A stretch of DNA of 64,000 nt. Origin: Eudromia elegans. Lineage: Eukaryota > Chordata > Aves > Tinamiformes > Tinamidae. Location of the stretch: contig PTEX01000119.1 of assembly GCA_003342815.1 (NCBI GenBank), forward strand, positions 1,360,645 through 1,424,644, given 5' to 3'. Positions 36,557 to 49,156 of the stretch are shown piece by piece (positions within the stretch are counted from its first letter, which is position 1; each line of letters starts with the position of its first letter). The translations under genes were made by a program, and so were the position numbers. The notes beneath the pieces were generated by a model. That model searched no databases, was not told the DNA's origin, and was given only the letters and a program-made list of their open reading frames with translations.

Positions 36557-37502
36557 CCACTGCTCAAGGGCTGTAACATGCCACAAGGTCTTGTCTTCGC
36601 AAAGCATGCAGACATATGCATTCAGTATTCAAGAAAGGGTCACAAACGTGAAGTTATCCATGTAAAGGTGTGTAAAAATCCAGGCAACTCCTGGCTTCAA
36701 CTGGTACTTGAAGTATCAACAGAGCAACACGCTGAATTATGCCATCTGTTTTATGGATTTTTTTTTCTCTTTTAATGGTCCCAGTTGATATTATTTAAAT
36801 GGATTTGCTAACTCTTTAGTAAATCCTTGTCTATTAAAACATAATTACTCTTCTGTAACTAAAGTATAATATTTCCCTAGATTTACTTGCTCTTTTTTAC
36901 TTGCCCTAGCAATCTTAATAAAGCATATAGCAGTCCAACTTAGCACTTTGCAGGTAACAAACTCTTCTAAAATAACATTATTCTCTAGGTTATAAACAAC
37001 AAAATGACTGAACTCACACTCAGGGGCATCTTCAAAAAATGCTATGTGGACTGATTCATAACTGCAATACTACTGTTTAAGGGCAAATGTTGGTGGTTCA
37101 GTATTGAAACTAGTCTAACTCTCAGAGGAAGCCAAAAAACCAAAAGCTTCAAAACCCTGTATAGTCTCTTTGCTACAGTTTAATATTTTAAGCAATCAAC
37201 AAACATCTGAGAGACTTAAATAAGACAAATCCATAAACAAGAATATCAGAATGGCCAATGCAGACATAAAAAACGCCCTCTGCAAGACAACTAGGAAAGA
37301 AGATACAATTATTATACATACTACAAATTCAGTGAAGGGGCTGACCATATAATCTTTATTAAGAGTGTAGCTTTACTATAAGAACATGAGTTTCTCCAAT
37401 TATTCACTGCAGTTGGGAATGAAGTGCTAGTCTAAAGAGCCACAGGATCCTCTGCTCCAGATCTCACACTTCAGCAAAATAAAAGATTTCCTTTCCTTCC
37501 TT
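36557..37502. other. AT-rich non-coding stretch, no gene seen
   Basis: No gene seen between the CR1 insertion and the tandem duplication. A pyrimidine-rich run (CTTTCCTTCCTTTCTC) leads into the duplicated segment. Confidence 0.6.
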
Positions 37503-37845
37503 TCTCTTTTTTTTTTTTTTTTTTATTAATACACCAGGTATACACTAACCAAAATGTAACAGGCTACTCTTTGGAGACTGCATATCAACCACAAAAAGGC
37601 AGTAGCAGAAATGCAATTGTTCTTACATTTCTATCAGCTCTCTTCTTCTCTCCCAAGAGATTCAGGTGAACTTCTCTTTTTTTTTTTTTTTTTTTTATTA
37701 ATACACCAGGTATACACTAACCAAAATGTAACAGGCTACTCTTTGGAGACTGCATATCAACCACAAAAAGGCAGTAGCAGAAATGCAATTGTTCTTACAT
37801 TTCTATCAGCTCTCTTCTTCTCTCCCAAGAGATTCAGGTGAACTT
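37503..37845. repeat. direct tandem duplication, ~172-bp unit x 2
   Basis: Two adjacent copies each begin with TTCTC plus a poly(T) run (18 T at 37507-37524; 20 T at 37677-37696). They continue with ATTAATACACCAGG and about 145 bp of apparently identical sequence ending GATTCAGGTGAACTT (to 37673 and 37845). Apart from T-run length I see no differences. The left breakpoint shares TTCTC with the unit's own end, a short microhomology. It is either a recent duplication or an assembly error at the homopolymer. A 76-codon frame spanning the junction is an artefact. Confidence 0.92.
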
Positions 37846-38451
37846 GTGTTTTATAAAATGAAGATTTGTTCCTATAATTAAAGCACTGGACTGGAAGAGC
37901 TGTCTGTACCACAAAATCAGTGCACAGCCTTAGGCAATCCTGTGCATTTCAGTCCCACTTGCAAAATTGGGATAGCATCTATTTTCTCCTGCCTTTATAG
38001 CCAGCAACAGTTAATGAGTGTTCGTGCGTTGTGTAACCCAGAAAGGGTGTTTCCACAGAGCCATTACTGTACAGGTCGGCAAAATTTAATAACAGCTTCC
38101 CTGAAAGGGATCCAAACCCATTTCTGCAATAAAAGTTAAAAGGCCTCATAGGTGCTATCTCACCATGCTGCAAGCAGAGGGGAGCCCAAAATGTGCAGCT
38201 CCATCAGGTGCCAGAGTGCTTCCATTTGAGCAAAGGCTTGATCTGATCATCCAAGGTGTTTCTCTAGTTTGGAATTCGTTTTTCCTGATATTTTCCATTT
38301 CACAAAACAAACCACTGCTATTCTGACCTGAGTTTACCAGCAATCTGCAGGGAGTTTGGTGAGTTGGAAATAACAGGTTTTGACGCTGCTGCTCAAGACA
38401 AACCCTCGACTCTTTTCTTCCACCACAACACATGTATTTCCCTCCACCCCC
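37846..38451. other. non-coding, nothing recognised
   Basis: No gene or repeat family seen. A 101-codon minus-strand frame (38155-38460) runs into the CR1 tail and carries no motif. Confidence 0.55.
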
Positions 38452-38607
38452 TAGAATCATAGAATCATAGAATCATAGAATGGCTAGGGTTGGAAGGGAC
38501 CTCCAGAGGTCATCTAGTCCAACCCCCCTGCACACGCAGGGTCCCCTAGAGCATGTGGCACAGGGTGATGTCCAGGCGGGTTTTGAAAATCTCCAGAGAA
38601 GGAGACT
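38452..38607 (-). mobile_element. CR1 LINE 3'-end fragment, ~156 bp
   Basis: The plus strand reads as the complement of a CR1 tail: at least three TCATAGAA octamers, then AGGGTTGGAAGGGACCTC, CATCTAGTCCAACCCCCC and the upstream coding remnant. It aligns by eye to 36410-36556 with about nine differences over ~145 bp, and shares the GACATCACCCTGTGCC signature, so it belongs to the same subfamily. Similarity stops at GGAGACT (38607), a 5' truncation. It lies in opposite orientation, about 1.9 kb from the larger copy. Confidence 0.95.
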
Positions 38608-39040
38608 TCTTCTCTGCCAGAACGAGCCATGAACAAAAGTATGTTGGAACAAGAGTTGCTGAGAGGATGACATCTGGAGCAGCATTGGATACCAATGAGT
38701 TTAGGGTGTTTCACTTCTGTAACTGTATCTTATTATTCTAATATTTTTGCATATTTCTGATCAACAAGATTTTTCAAAAAGTCTTCTTCTTTCCTCTTTT
38801 ATCAATACCAAATTTCTGCAGTGTCTGAGAAGTGAGGTTTTCAGGTCCCTAGTTACAGCTGAGATGATTGATAAATATATTTCAGTGGTTTCATAGTATT
38901 TTAATCATTTATGATTTTATTCTCAGAATTAATATAAACATATATGAAAAGAATAATAATGACAAAATGAGTTTAAGAACATTCATATCTTAAAACAAAT
39001 TTAACCTGAAATATGGGCAAATTTTGGGAAAATTAAGCAT
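38608..39040. other. non-coding, nothing recognised
   Basis: AT-rich interval with no gene or repeat family seen. Confidence 0.6.
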
Positions 39041-39140
39041 CTTATTCTATGCATACCGATATTATTTTATGTATACTGACATTATTCTATGTATACCAAC
39101 ATTTTTCTAAGTATACCAACATTATTTTATGTACACCAAC
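39041..39140. repeat. minisatellite, 20-bp unit x 5
   Basis: Five consecutive 20-bp units (39041-60, 61-80, 81-100, 101-120, 121-140) follow the pattern ATTATTyTATGTATACCAAC. Each unit differs from the consensus at zero to a few positions, and there are no indels. Flanking sequence is unrelated. The first unit is the most diverged. Confidence 0.93.
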
Positions 39141-42100
39141 ACAGTAATGTCTAACATTAGGCTTTTATTTAATCAGCTGCACTTCCCATTCTCATTATAT
39201 CTATTCCATAATGACTTCAAGGAAAAATACAGTGTTTTCTTCAGTTTATATAGCCCTAACCCCAGGTTTCCTTTCTTTGTTTCATCTTTCCCTGAGACTT
39301 CAAAAGTACTTTTGTATAATTCAACATATAAGATGAATTTATAAAGAAAACACTTTGTGACTACCACCTAGCATAAAAAAAAAAGAACGAGGTATCAGTA
39401 AGAAAGCCGAAAAAGAAAGCCTAAAAAATAAAAACTGTCACTCACACTATAGTTGATGTGAGATTTTCATCTTACGTTTATCTGCAATTGAGTTCATTTG
39501 CCAAATCCCTCAAGTACTTAAAAATGCAACCTCAAGTGAAGAAACATAGAAAACTAACACACATGCTTAATTATTGTCAATGTTAAGCTGTTATTTTTAA
39601 TATATTCATACTTCTTTTCAGTTGAATCGTAATAGGCGTAAAACATTAACTACTTAGTTAAAATTACAACTCTATACAGATCAAAAAGCCTCAAGTAGTT
39701 CTACGTTTATACAAAAGCAATTTAGTTGAGGAGTTTGACGGTATATACACAGCTTCTTTTCTTAGCCATTCAAAAGCAAACAACAATTTTTCAACTACAT
39801 TCCTTCAATATCGATTGCCAAAATCACTGCAGAACTCGCTTGATCACAAAGGAAAAGAGAAAGCTTAATTATTCATCTCCTATTTCTAGTCTCAATTTTA
39901 CTCTGGTTTCTGGTGAGAAAAACACACAGGGCAGGACAGGACAGGAATCCAGCCAAACCCCACCGTCAGCATGTGGCAACACCAACCCTGTGCTAACATT
40001 GCCTTCATACACATGTATGCCTGCCCATGAGCTGTGGCTCAGGGAGAGGATCATTTTGTGGCACTCGTGGAGTAATGCACATCTATAAATTGAAATAACA
40101 GACAGAACCAAGCTCTGTATATGGCAATATATGAAGCAAAAGACAATGCCTCTGTTCTGCATTTGCTGTTGCACTGAGAAACAGCAGTCAAGATTAGAAG
40201 AAAATTTCAGGTAAACCTGATGGCAAAATGAGGAGACTCATCTAAACCTTTCCAGGGTTTATCCTGGAAAAGCTAAAGAGTGCTCTGCTTCCAAATGTTG
40301 GTACAAAAATTGAAACTCAGCCATGAAGCTACTCTGCCCACACCCAGAGCACCAAGCCCTGTTAGTATTAGATATAGGCAGAAATTATATGAATGCGTTT
40401 TCTTTTCTTTTTCTGCAGTGTCCACTCCAGCAGTTGAGAAGGGTCTGTATGTGCACATTCAGCTGAAGGAGCCCTCAGCAAAGAAAGAGGCTTCTCCTTT
40501 ACCATGATTTTTTGTCCAAGGTCCCTTCTTGGAAAAGCTCCTACAGCTCTCACAGCCTGGAGCAGTCACTCACAGCAAGAGAGCTGGGTTAACTCCAGAA
40601 GTGGGTCTTCTTACTTCAGCAGAAGATGCCAGCTTTGTGGAGTGTTGAGAAACAACTGCACGTTACAAACACAAGTATGAAGCTATGGGACACAATATGC
40701 TCACAGGAAGTTCACACTCAACGGGGACAGATTAGGCCAAGTCTATATTGTGGAGGAAACTAATATAAAGCAGTCATCACTCAGAGAGGAGTCTCTTAAG
40801 TAGCTTTGTTTTTCAATTTCTTACCCAAAATAACAAAGATAACATTATTTAAGAACAGTTCTATACCACCTTGGAGCATGCAATCACCATGTCATCCAAG
40901 GAGTATTCTTTTCAGGGGTTTCTTTTGCCTCATGCCACAATTATTTTTTGCTCTGTAGAGCATGTCAAGGTTTTATTGGTACTATGAACATGTATCAGGC
41001 TCAAGTTTACTCTGAGGAGAAGGAAACAGACAAGAGGAGGTATTTTAAAGCAAGCTGCACTGATGATCCAACAATTTTTATTTTCTGACTGTTGAAGTCC
41101 ATGCAAGTCCCCTGATCACGATGATTCAAGCCACTGTCCTTCAACTATCTATTTTAAGATATTCAAAACTCATGTGAATCAAAGAGCTCTGTTAAAAGCA
41201 AAAAAAGAAAAAAAAAAGTATGACAGCTAAAATGGCAAGCAGCTACTTACTTCTGGGATAGGTAAACGAAGTCATATGCTGTCTAACAGGAGATTACCAT
41301 TCAGTTAGCCTATGTTGCTTGTAAGTATTGTTTTGAAATAACTGTTGACGGTTCTTCAATTATGTTGTTGACAGTTGTGTTTTCTGACACTTGCTATAAT
41401 CTCGAGCAACTCCGTCTTTACCAAGTACCTCACCAGGCCTTATTTTTTCTTTTTTTTTTTAAAGTTTACTCTGCTCTTTCTTGACAATTAATCTGTTCCC
41501 TGTTTTTCTTTCCATTTTCATTTATCCTATTTTCTTTCAGTGTATTAAAAATATTCCTTCTGTCCTAATGCTTTGATATTAGGTATTTCTTAATCCTTTG
41601 TTTTCAAGTGCTGTTCTTCTGTTCATCTCAGACTTTTTCTCTTCAAACTCTTTTTTGTTATATTTTATCATTTATGGTTCTATACACAAAACATTACTCA
41701 AAATTAAAAACTTTGAGAAGCACACCTGTGATGGGCCTCTGCCAGCAGTTCTTGACCCTTTCTCATCTATGAGAGAGATCCTATTCCATTATAAAACATC
41801 ACAAATTGAAGAGCTGCTAATGTTTAGGAAATAAGGAATGAGATTACTAAATTCATGGCTCAAGCAAAAGAAATAAAGAAACCTTAGAGGACAGTGCCAT
41901 TCATTACCCTTAATAAAACTGCAGACTATAACAGAAGTTTCATTTAGACAAATACAAGGTTCCTCATTATTACTGTCTCTGTAGTGTTTTCCTATTTATC
42001 AAAGCAAACCTGCACATTTAGACTCTGTTCTAGCAACTGAAAGCAATGTTTCAGTATCAAGTCTGTTCTGGTTTCACTGCTGATATGAGGTACATTTTCT

Positions 42101-45100
42101 GGCAGCCATCTCTCCCTTGTCTTGGTCGTTTCTGAAAAAAGAGCAAAACTGTGACATGGCAAGAGCTCAGGCTCAGCTTGCCATGAGTCGGTTAAAGAAA
42201 AGACTCCACAGCTCTCTGTCACTCTTCAATGATACAGATTCAGCTTCACTGCTACAAATGAGCCTATTTATTCTGCCATGTATCATTTAATGATATCTTG
42301 CCTTCTCAAAGAAAATCACAATTGAGATGTAAGGTCTTTTTATGCTATTACTTTGTACAGATATTACCATTATGCAGATATCATGCTTGGCCTCTCCAGC
42401 AGGATGTATAGCTCAACAACTTATTTCAACATGTTTACAAGAAGTCTCAGATGACCAAAATTTTGTGGGTGCACAATTAATCTTCACACAGAGGTTTTGC
42501 AAGATTTCTGCAATATGAAGCATTCCAGTAGAGTTTAAGTGGCAACCAGTGAATTTATAGACCTTCAGGGGCAGCTGAATTCCCCCTAAAAAAATCATAT
42601 TATAAATGATTCAACAAATACACAAAAGCTCATTTTGAAATGGGTAGAGTGGTTAGCTGGCCAACGCCTTCCATTTTTAGAAGAACAGAGCCTACACAAC
42701 AGGAACATGAAGGTTTCATTTCTAGCCAAGCTTTGGCAAAAGCAATTGAGCATTGTAAGAGCTTTTTAAGTCAGCTAACAGCAGGAGTTCCTTTTCATGC
42801 TGAAAATGGCTTTTCCTTAATGAAAGAAGCATGCTGTAGTGCAGGGAAAGCATGGAAACTAATCAAAGTAGGGTAGTCTGAAAGATGTCAGATCAAAAGA
42901 CCTAGCAACATTTCGAAAGAGAGAAAGTACCGTGAACAGATATTCAACGGTTCGACAGACAGCTAAATGGGATGACTAAAAACAGCAGCACAATTCATTT
43001 TTCCGGCTAGACCCCATGGCATTATTGTTAGTGTGGTGCACAATCTGCTTACCTAACAGAGACAATAAGTTTCATGTATGAAACATTAACTGCCAAAAAT
43101 ATGCCATAATCTCCATATGCTGAACTATTTGTCGAGAGAATTTGCCTATCCATGCTAGTTGCAGGAAAGAACAAATCAACACTTCAGACTGCAGGTATTT
43201 CCCACCAACACCATCAGATATTCAGGGTCGCTTTAAGAGGATAAGAGAACAATTCAGACCTTGCGCACATTGGAGCTTTTTTAAGCCAGGAATATTCCCT
43301 AAAGTTTAGCTGAAGAAATTTCACACTCTGAATAGACAAGACTTTATACCCAGCTTTTCAAAAGCTACCATCAGTGGGTAGGAGGCCAGGTTGCCTATTA
43401 CAGACTGAATCAAGCTGATAAAGATTTACCAGTTAGCATGCTATTTAGATTACAGACAGTGGCAACAACTGTTCTGGATATTGCACAGATTTATTTAAGA
43501 ACATGACATTTGTCCTAAGACTATAAATCAAGAGGAGGGGGAAAAAAAAAAAGTGAATTTCTGTCTGAAAACTTGGATTCTAATTCTTTGTCTAGCTGCT
43601 TATAAAAAATTGCTTGATCAAACTGAAATATGTATTCTTCATGTAAGCTTTAATCACTTAGCCAACAAAATATCCTGGGTACCCTATAAATGTGTCACTC
43701 AAGTCTATCTCAGAAAAATACTTCATGTTAAGCATAAGATACTTTGTTTTGAAGTTTCAGGATTTGCATTACCCAAATATTGAAGGCTCATTCATTTCAG
43801 ATGTCCAAGTTTGACACTATTCCTTTCTCCAACTTTTAATAAGTCCCCATGTGCAGCGTCTCTTTTTTTTTACGGAACTGGTGGCACGTGGAAGTATTTT
43901 TGTTCTTTTCAAATGCACCTGCTTTGGAAACAGCCTTTGCTAATGCCTCTACCTCACAGTGACACCCAGGTGCCTTCTCATATTTAATTCAGGCCTAAGC
44001 CCTCTGGCTTTATAGCCCGTGTAGGTCTCTCAGACAATATCTGAGGTCCTTCTCAGTTACCTAATCTGACACCTGGCAAGCAATGAGGTATATACCTAGT
44101 GACTATATTCACTCTGAATGGCAGAGAACACCAAACAGATTACAAAACAGGTATATTTTTAAACATATTTCCTGTTTCTTTCCATCACCTTGAGGAAGCC
44201 CCAGCAGAATCATCTCCTTCCCTTGGTGTTAGTAAGAATAGCAGGTTTCCTTTCCATGGGACATTGCCTCCAGACTGTTTCTTCTTTACTTATGCACAGA
44301 AAGATCATTTTCAGACAGGTCTTCCACTATTCATGCTGAAACTTCATCATTTCACATTCCCGCAGCCAAGACAGAGTCATTTTGTGTCCTCATTTGGGAA
44401 GCTAGGTAAAACTTTAATTGAAATCACAAACACTGAGCCTCAGATAAGCCCTATACTGAAGATACTCTCTGAAAATCCTGAATATTGGTAAGCCACAGCT
44501 TAGGTCCAGTTTAGTCCCTTGACAGTCAACAGTACAAACACTGAAAAAGGAAAGAGGAAAACTTCATTTTTCTATTTGTTCTTTTTATTTATATGTTTTA
44601 ATATTCATCTATATTCATTGTAGATTAAAGGACTGCAAATACAGTAACCGCAGTAATATCTGTTCATCATAGGTAGGAGCTGGTCCTTGAGCATTTGAAC
44701 TCTGTCTTAAAGCCTTAGACTTTTATGACACTCAAAGTAGCTGCTGAAAATAACCTGAAATTTCACAAGCAGAAAAATTCTAGAGCTTCTAATATGTAGT
44801 TCAGTAAAAAATGTGCATGAAAACTGAGGTCAGACATAAAAGATTAGATATCACTTTTGAGCAAAGAGTAGACCACATTAACAAGACAATGACAGGATGT
44901 GCAATGTCCAGGCTCGGTTCAAACTCGTGTTCATTTAAATTTGTATTTTACAGTATTTTTCACTCACATTAAGATGTTTATATCAAACAGAACAGTGTTG
45001 TATGACTACTGCCTGTATAGGCTACATAAATATATACTGTCATTAGAAACTCTAAATCCACTAGCCTGAAAGCCATTTGCCTCAGGTCTGTGCTGTATAA

Positions 45101-46253
45101 TTTTTGCACACTACATTTATAAATTTTGTGCTGTGGAATCTACCACTCGGCATTAGCCTCCCACACAGCTTTGACAGCAAAAGCTTTCTAATCCATTTGC
45201 AGAAATGATAACTCCACTAGTGATAATTTCATACAAAGCAACAGTTCTTTGCACACCACTGAATAACAGTCACATTAGTTGTGATTTCTTACATCTACTG
45301 AAAGCTCAGAGTCTGCTCTTGCATATACTTTGAACTACTCATAAGGCAGTAAAGACAACCAGACATCACTCACATTTCCACAAAACCAGCAAACTATTAA
45401 GTAAAACATAAATCAAAATTGACTCATTAGGCTCAGAAATGATGGATGTAATCCTGCCAAAGACTGTGCCAGTCTCCTTGCCAGTGCCAGATGGTTTTCT
45501 TAGGAGGGTGCTTCATAGTCTGAGAAATCTCCTTGTCAGAAGTTTGCTGACAGCAGCCCCAATTATCTACTTTTTTATTCCTATGTATGGTTTTATGTCC
45601 ATATGCTATAGGAAAGTCTGGGGCGAAAAATCCATTTCTGAATGATCTAACTTCATGCATTAGTAAGCCAGCTGTTTCCACACCTAAGCTTATTGTAAAC
45701 ACCAGTCTCTTCAAATTGCATCACATTATTTAAATGCATCCAAACTCTCAAAGATTTGAGCTAGCCTGGGCTGAACAAAGCTGTACCCATTTATTATGGC
45801 AGTATCTATTTCTTACAGTACCTTTCTTACTGAATCCGAGTCAGTTTACAGATCCCTAAATGAGCTCCCACAAAGCAGAACATTCAAATTTAGGAGAAAG
45901 ATTAAAAGCAGGATCACAGTTCTCAGCTGAACTATTGTATATAAAACCAAAACTCCCACATTGACTTAATGGTTTCAAAACACTAGTCTATTTTTAACAT
46001 GACTGAAAACTAATTCTAAACATTTGTGATGAATCCAGAATATGTGACAGTGGTGATTAAAATTGTCGCAGTAGCCTTTAGTAGAATTTTTTTACTAAAG
46101 CTTTATATCTAAAGCATGCATGAAAAATCTAAACCCATTCCGAAATCTCTGTTCATCTAGGAACATTTTCATCAACTTCTCAAATGATCATGCAATAAAA
46201 GACACATCTCTCTGCTTCCTATTTAGACCTGTCTTTTCATCAAATTACTCTAG
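39141..46253. other. AT-rich non-coding stretch, no gene seen
   Basis: No recognisable gene, RNA or mobile element in about 7.1 kb. Minor features are a short GGACA run at 39933-39944, a T10 run near 41451-41460, an A12 run near 43542-43553, and one CACGTG at 43885-43890. The longest frames (39726-40088, 120 codons; 44099-44491, 130 codons) show no domain and have AT-rich composition like their surroundings. Confidence 0.65.
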
Positions 46254-46275
46254 ATAAATAAATAAATAAATAAAA
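46254..46275. repeat. (ATAA)n microsatellite
   Basis: Five copies of the tetranucleotide ATAA ending in AA. Short simple repeat. Confidence 0.85.
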
Positions 46276-46880
46276 TTGATGGTTGTAGTTTTTTGGGAAG
46301 TATGGTTGCAGACAATGAGATTTAAGGAAGAAAATCGTTTAATTCAAAACATTCATTTTTCTTTTCTGTAATGTTCTTTGTTGTAAGAATCTTTTCCAGT
46401 TTCCTTAAAAAATGAATACACCTCTTAGGTGAGTTTTCTGGGTTGGTGGGTTTGTCTTCTTTAGCTTCTTTGTCTGAAACATTGATTTATCTCGGTACAA
46501 CCATTACCCAAATCCCTCACTCCCAACTACAACCACCTCACTGCCACTGAAGAACATCAGCACTCGAGTAACATTGTGACAGCCCTATATACACTTTCAT
46601 GGTGAAGTACCCCATACTTCTCCCAAAATTAAGGAAAAAGTTCCCACGGAACTTATGTTACTTGATCAGCTCCTCAGATCAGAACATGCTTGAGATATGG
46701 GGATTCTTTTCAACGGAACAAGCACGAAACAGAGAAGAAATTAAGCAAACTGTCCTTTTTCTTGAGGAAATTGCAGTTAAAATGCTGCATGAACAGCATA
46801 AACAGCAAATTCTCTGACTTTCAGATGCATCATTTCTACTTGCCATTTTCTGGTACTTGATTTATTCTTATGATTCTAGA
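46276..46880. other. non-coding, nothing recognised
   Basis: AT-rich interval. A 72-codon frame at 46599-46817 lacks any motif. Confidence 0.6.
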
Positions 46881-46900
46881 TTTTTTTTTTTTTTTTTTTT
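46881..46900. repeat. poly(T) tract, 20 bases
   Basis: Uninterrupted run of 20 T preceded by ATTCTAGA. No retroposed gene is visible beside it. Confidence 0.93.
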
Positions 46901-47954
46901 GGCAACATGATGGACAAAGATGACCCATTTACTCACTTCACAAAATTTATGATTGGGTAACATTTCCTCTGTAGTACAAGTGAGCTCTTGTCAATGCAAA
47001 ATGCACATCCCTTTCCCTAAGGTGAATAACTCCTGCTTTGATTATAGAAACACATAAGTTGAAATTAAAGAGGATTTTAGATTAGTGGCACATTTATTTA
47101 CTCATATTTGCTTCTCGTATGACTTGATTATGAATTAAAAGCAGTTACAAACTCATCCTCCTACTGCCTGCATAGACTGACAAACACAATACTGTATTTT
47201 GTGCTAGAATGAGAAGTGTCACTGTTCTAACACAGTACAGTTAACACTGGTGAGTTATCTGGTGAGCCACTGGCGAGGGCTGCAATGGCTGCACATGTAC
47301 ATCACTTTATGCTAGCCTAAAGGAAAAATAAAACAAACTGATTAACAATCAGTCTCCCAAAAGACAGAAAGTTATTCATTTTGTGAAAGAAACATCCACC
47401 AACAAAATTACAGTTACACTTACCTGGGGAGGCTGAAGGGGTAGAAATCAAGGGAATATAGAAAGAAGATTATCCTAGACTTTTGGTGTGGAAGCTGATC
47501 ATAAACCATGGGAAAATTTTTAGTTTTAGAATTCTTTCCTAATGTTTTAATATTTAATTCTCTAGATGATGGTGTTTAAAACAGCTTTCATTGTGTAAAG
47601 TAATAAGAACGAATTCAGCACCACAGAAATTTTCCAAGCATTGAACTGTTTAGACAATTGTTATTTGTGATTTGAATTGCTGTAGAAGTTAGCATGTCAC
47701 AGGATTCACAAGCTCAGGGGTTCCTCCAAAATGCCTTCAGGTGAGAAAATGCTGGATCTATTACTCATTTCCCAAGCAGCCAATTCACTTTTCTGAATAA
47801 TTCATGTTGCATAATTGCCTTCCAGGTTTCTGTCAGAAATACTAATCACCATGTTATTATAGTGCCCGAAAGGGTAATTAAAAATTGATTACCGTAACAG
47901 GCAATTTTTTTCCAAAGCAATGGCAGAAGAGCAAGATCTTGCCTGCTTGTCAAG
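46901..47954. other. non-coding stretch; possible conserved-element-like part
   Basis: No gene seen. The part at about 47765-47915 has TAAT/ATTA cores (for example GGGTAATTAAAAATTGATTA) and a few CpGs in repeat-free sequence, which resembles vertebrate conserved non-coding elements. This is an impression only. Confidence 0.35.
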
Positions 47955-48251
47955 GTGCTTAAACTGCAGACACACCAACCAGAGGGGACCGGGAAGCTAT
48001 CGAAAGTCTCTCACACGGATCATTGTCCTGCATGGATCTTTGTTTGCAGCAGAAGTGTGGGGCTAAGGCAGGCTGTTCAGCACAGAGCTGTTTTGTTGCA
48101 GAAACAAAGGCAGGAGGCTGCGTTTCAACCTGCTGAGAAGGCAGCAACAGCATCTATCCTGCCGGAGGCATCTGCATCGTGCAAGATCTCTGCTGAGGCA
48201 ACTACATGCTCCTCTCCAGTGTATGGAAATACCACTCAGACATTTGATTAG
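47955..48251 (+). other. unrecognised 98-codon frame, exon-like 3' part
   Basis: A GC-richer block with an open frame of 98 codons. Inside it, GCTGTTTTGTTGCAG (to 48101) is a good acceptor-like sequence. From there the frame continues 50 codons to a stop, encoding a Ala/Ser/Thr-rich peptide that starts KQRQEAAF and ends NTTQTFD. I recognise no protein family. It could be a terminal exon, a non-coding RNA exon or chance. A minus-strand frame of 64 codons overlaps. Confidence 0.17.
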
Positions 48252-49156
48252 CTGTTAGGCATGGTAATCAGTTTCTTAACAGTTTAAGTACATCACTAAA
48301 AGCGTTTATGTTAATTTGGCAGGTTTCCCTACCAGCCTAGCACTGAAAGGACCTGAGCACAGCTTTCCAAGTGGGGCATATTAGACACTTCTTCTTTATA
48401 TTTTATTTCTATAAAATGCAAACAAGAGAGAGGGAAGAGCATCAGATAATTCATGAATGCAGTTTATTTCAGACCCAGCATCTCATCAATGGGAATCGAA
48501 ATGGCTATAGGAGAAATAAGCTTTAAATACGCATCAGTATATGCAAAATTCCATTCGTACACAGTACATTGATTCATTGGTAGATGACAATGTTTGTAAA
48601 ATTGTTAATAAAATCAAGGTTTAATTTTATAAAGCTAAACATAAAACTAAACCTGAAGTGAAAAAAAAAGATTAAACTATCCAAAAGTAGTTCTCTTTTT
48701 TTCAGTCAGAAGTCTTTGATGATTACCAGAAAAGATCAGGCAAGAAACATTCTTACTATGCAAAAACTCATTTTAAGGAGTATATTCCATCTCAAAAGAA
48801 TAACATACACACAAATGGATAACTTGGATCAGTTTTGCTGATTTTAAATCGGATAACATATCTATCATTTGGCTGGTGCTTAATATATCACATCATGACA
48901 GCCTTGCTCTCAGAAAACATCTGATTTATAGAAAACTTCTTGGTGGGGAAGGGGGAAAAACATGTGTATTTGCTGTATGCCTGCCACAAGACACTTGACG
49001 AGAAAAAAGCAAAGGATGTTCTCTTGCTCTACTCACTTTCCAAGCAGTATTTTCTAAAATAGCACGGTACAAGATTCTAGATTTTGTTTGAAGGTAGATA
49101 TATAAAGACACGATACTATTTTGTAACAGATTTATGTCAAACAGCAGACACACTTA
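48252..49156. other. AT-rich non-coding stretch, no gene seen
   Basis: No gene or mobile element recognised; short A-runs only (for example 48661-48669). Confidence 0.6.

Noticed and set aside
35448..36560. Minus-strand frames of 65-133 codons inside the CR1 element
   Set aside because: They are antisense shadows of the GC-rich CR1 coding strand.
39041..39140. Regularly spaced repeat as a CRISPR array
   Set aside because: The 20-bp units are directly head-to-tail with no spacers, and the genome is a vertebrate one.
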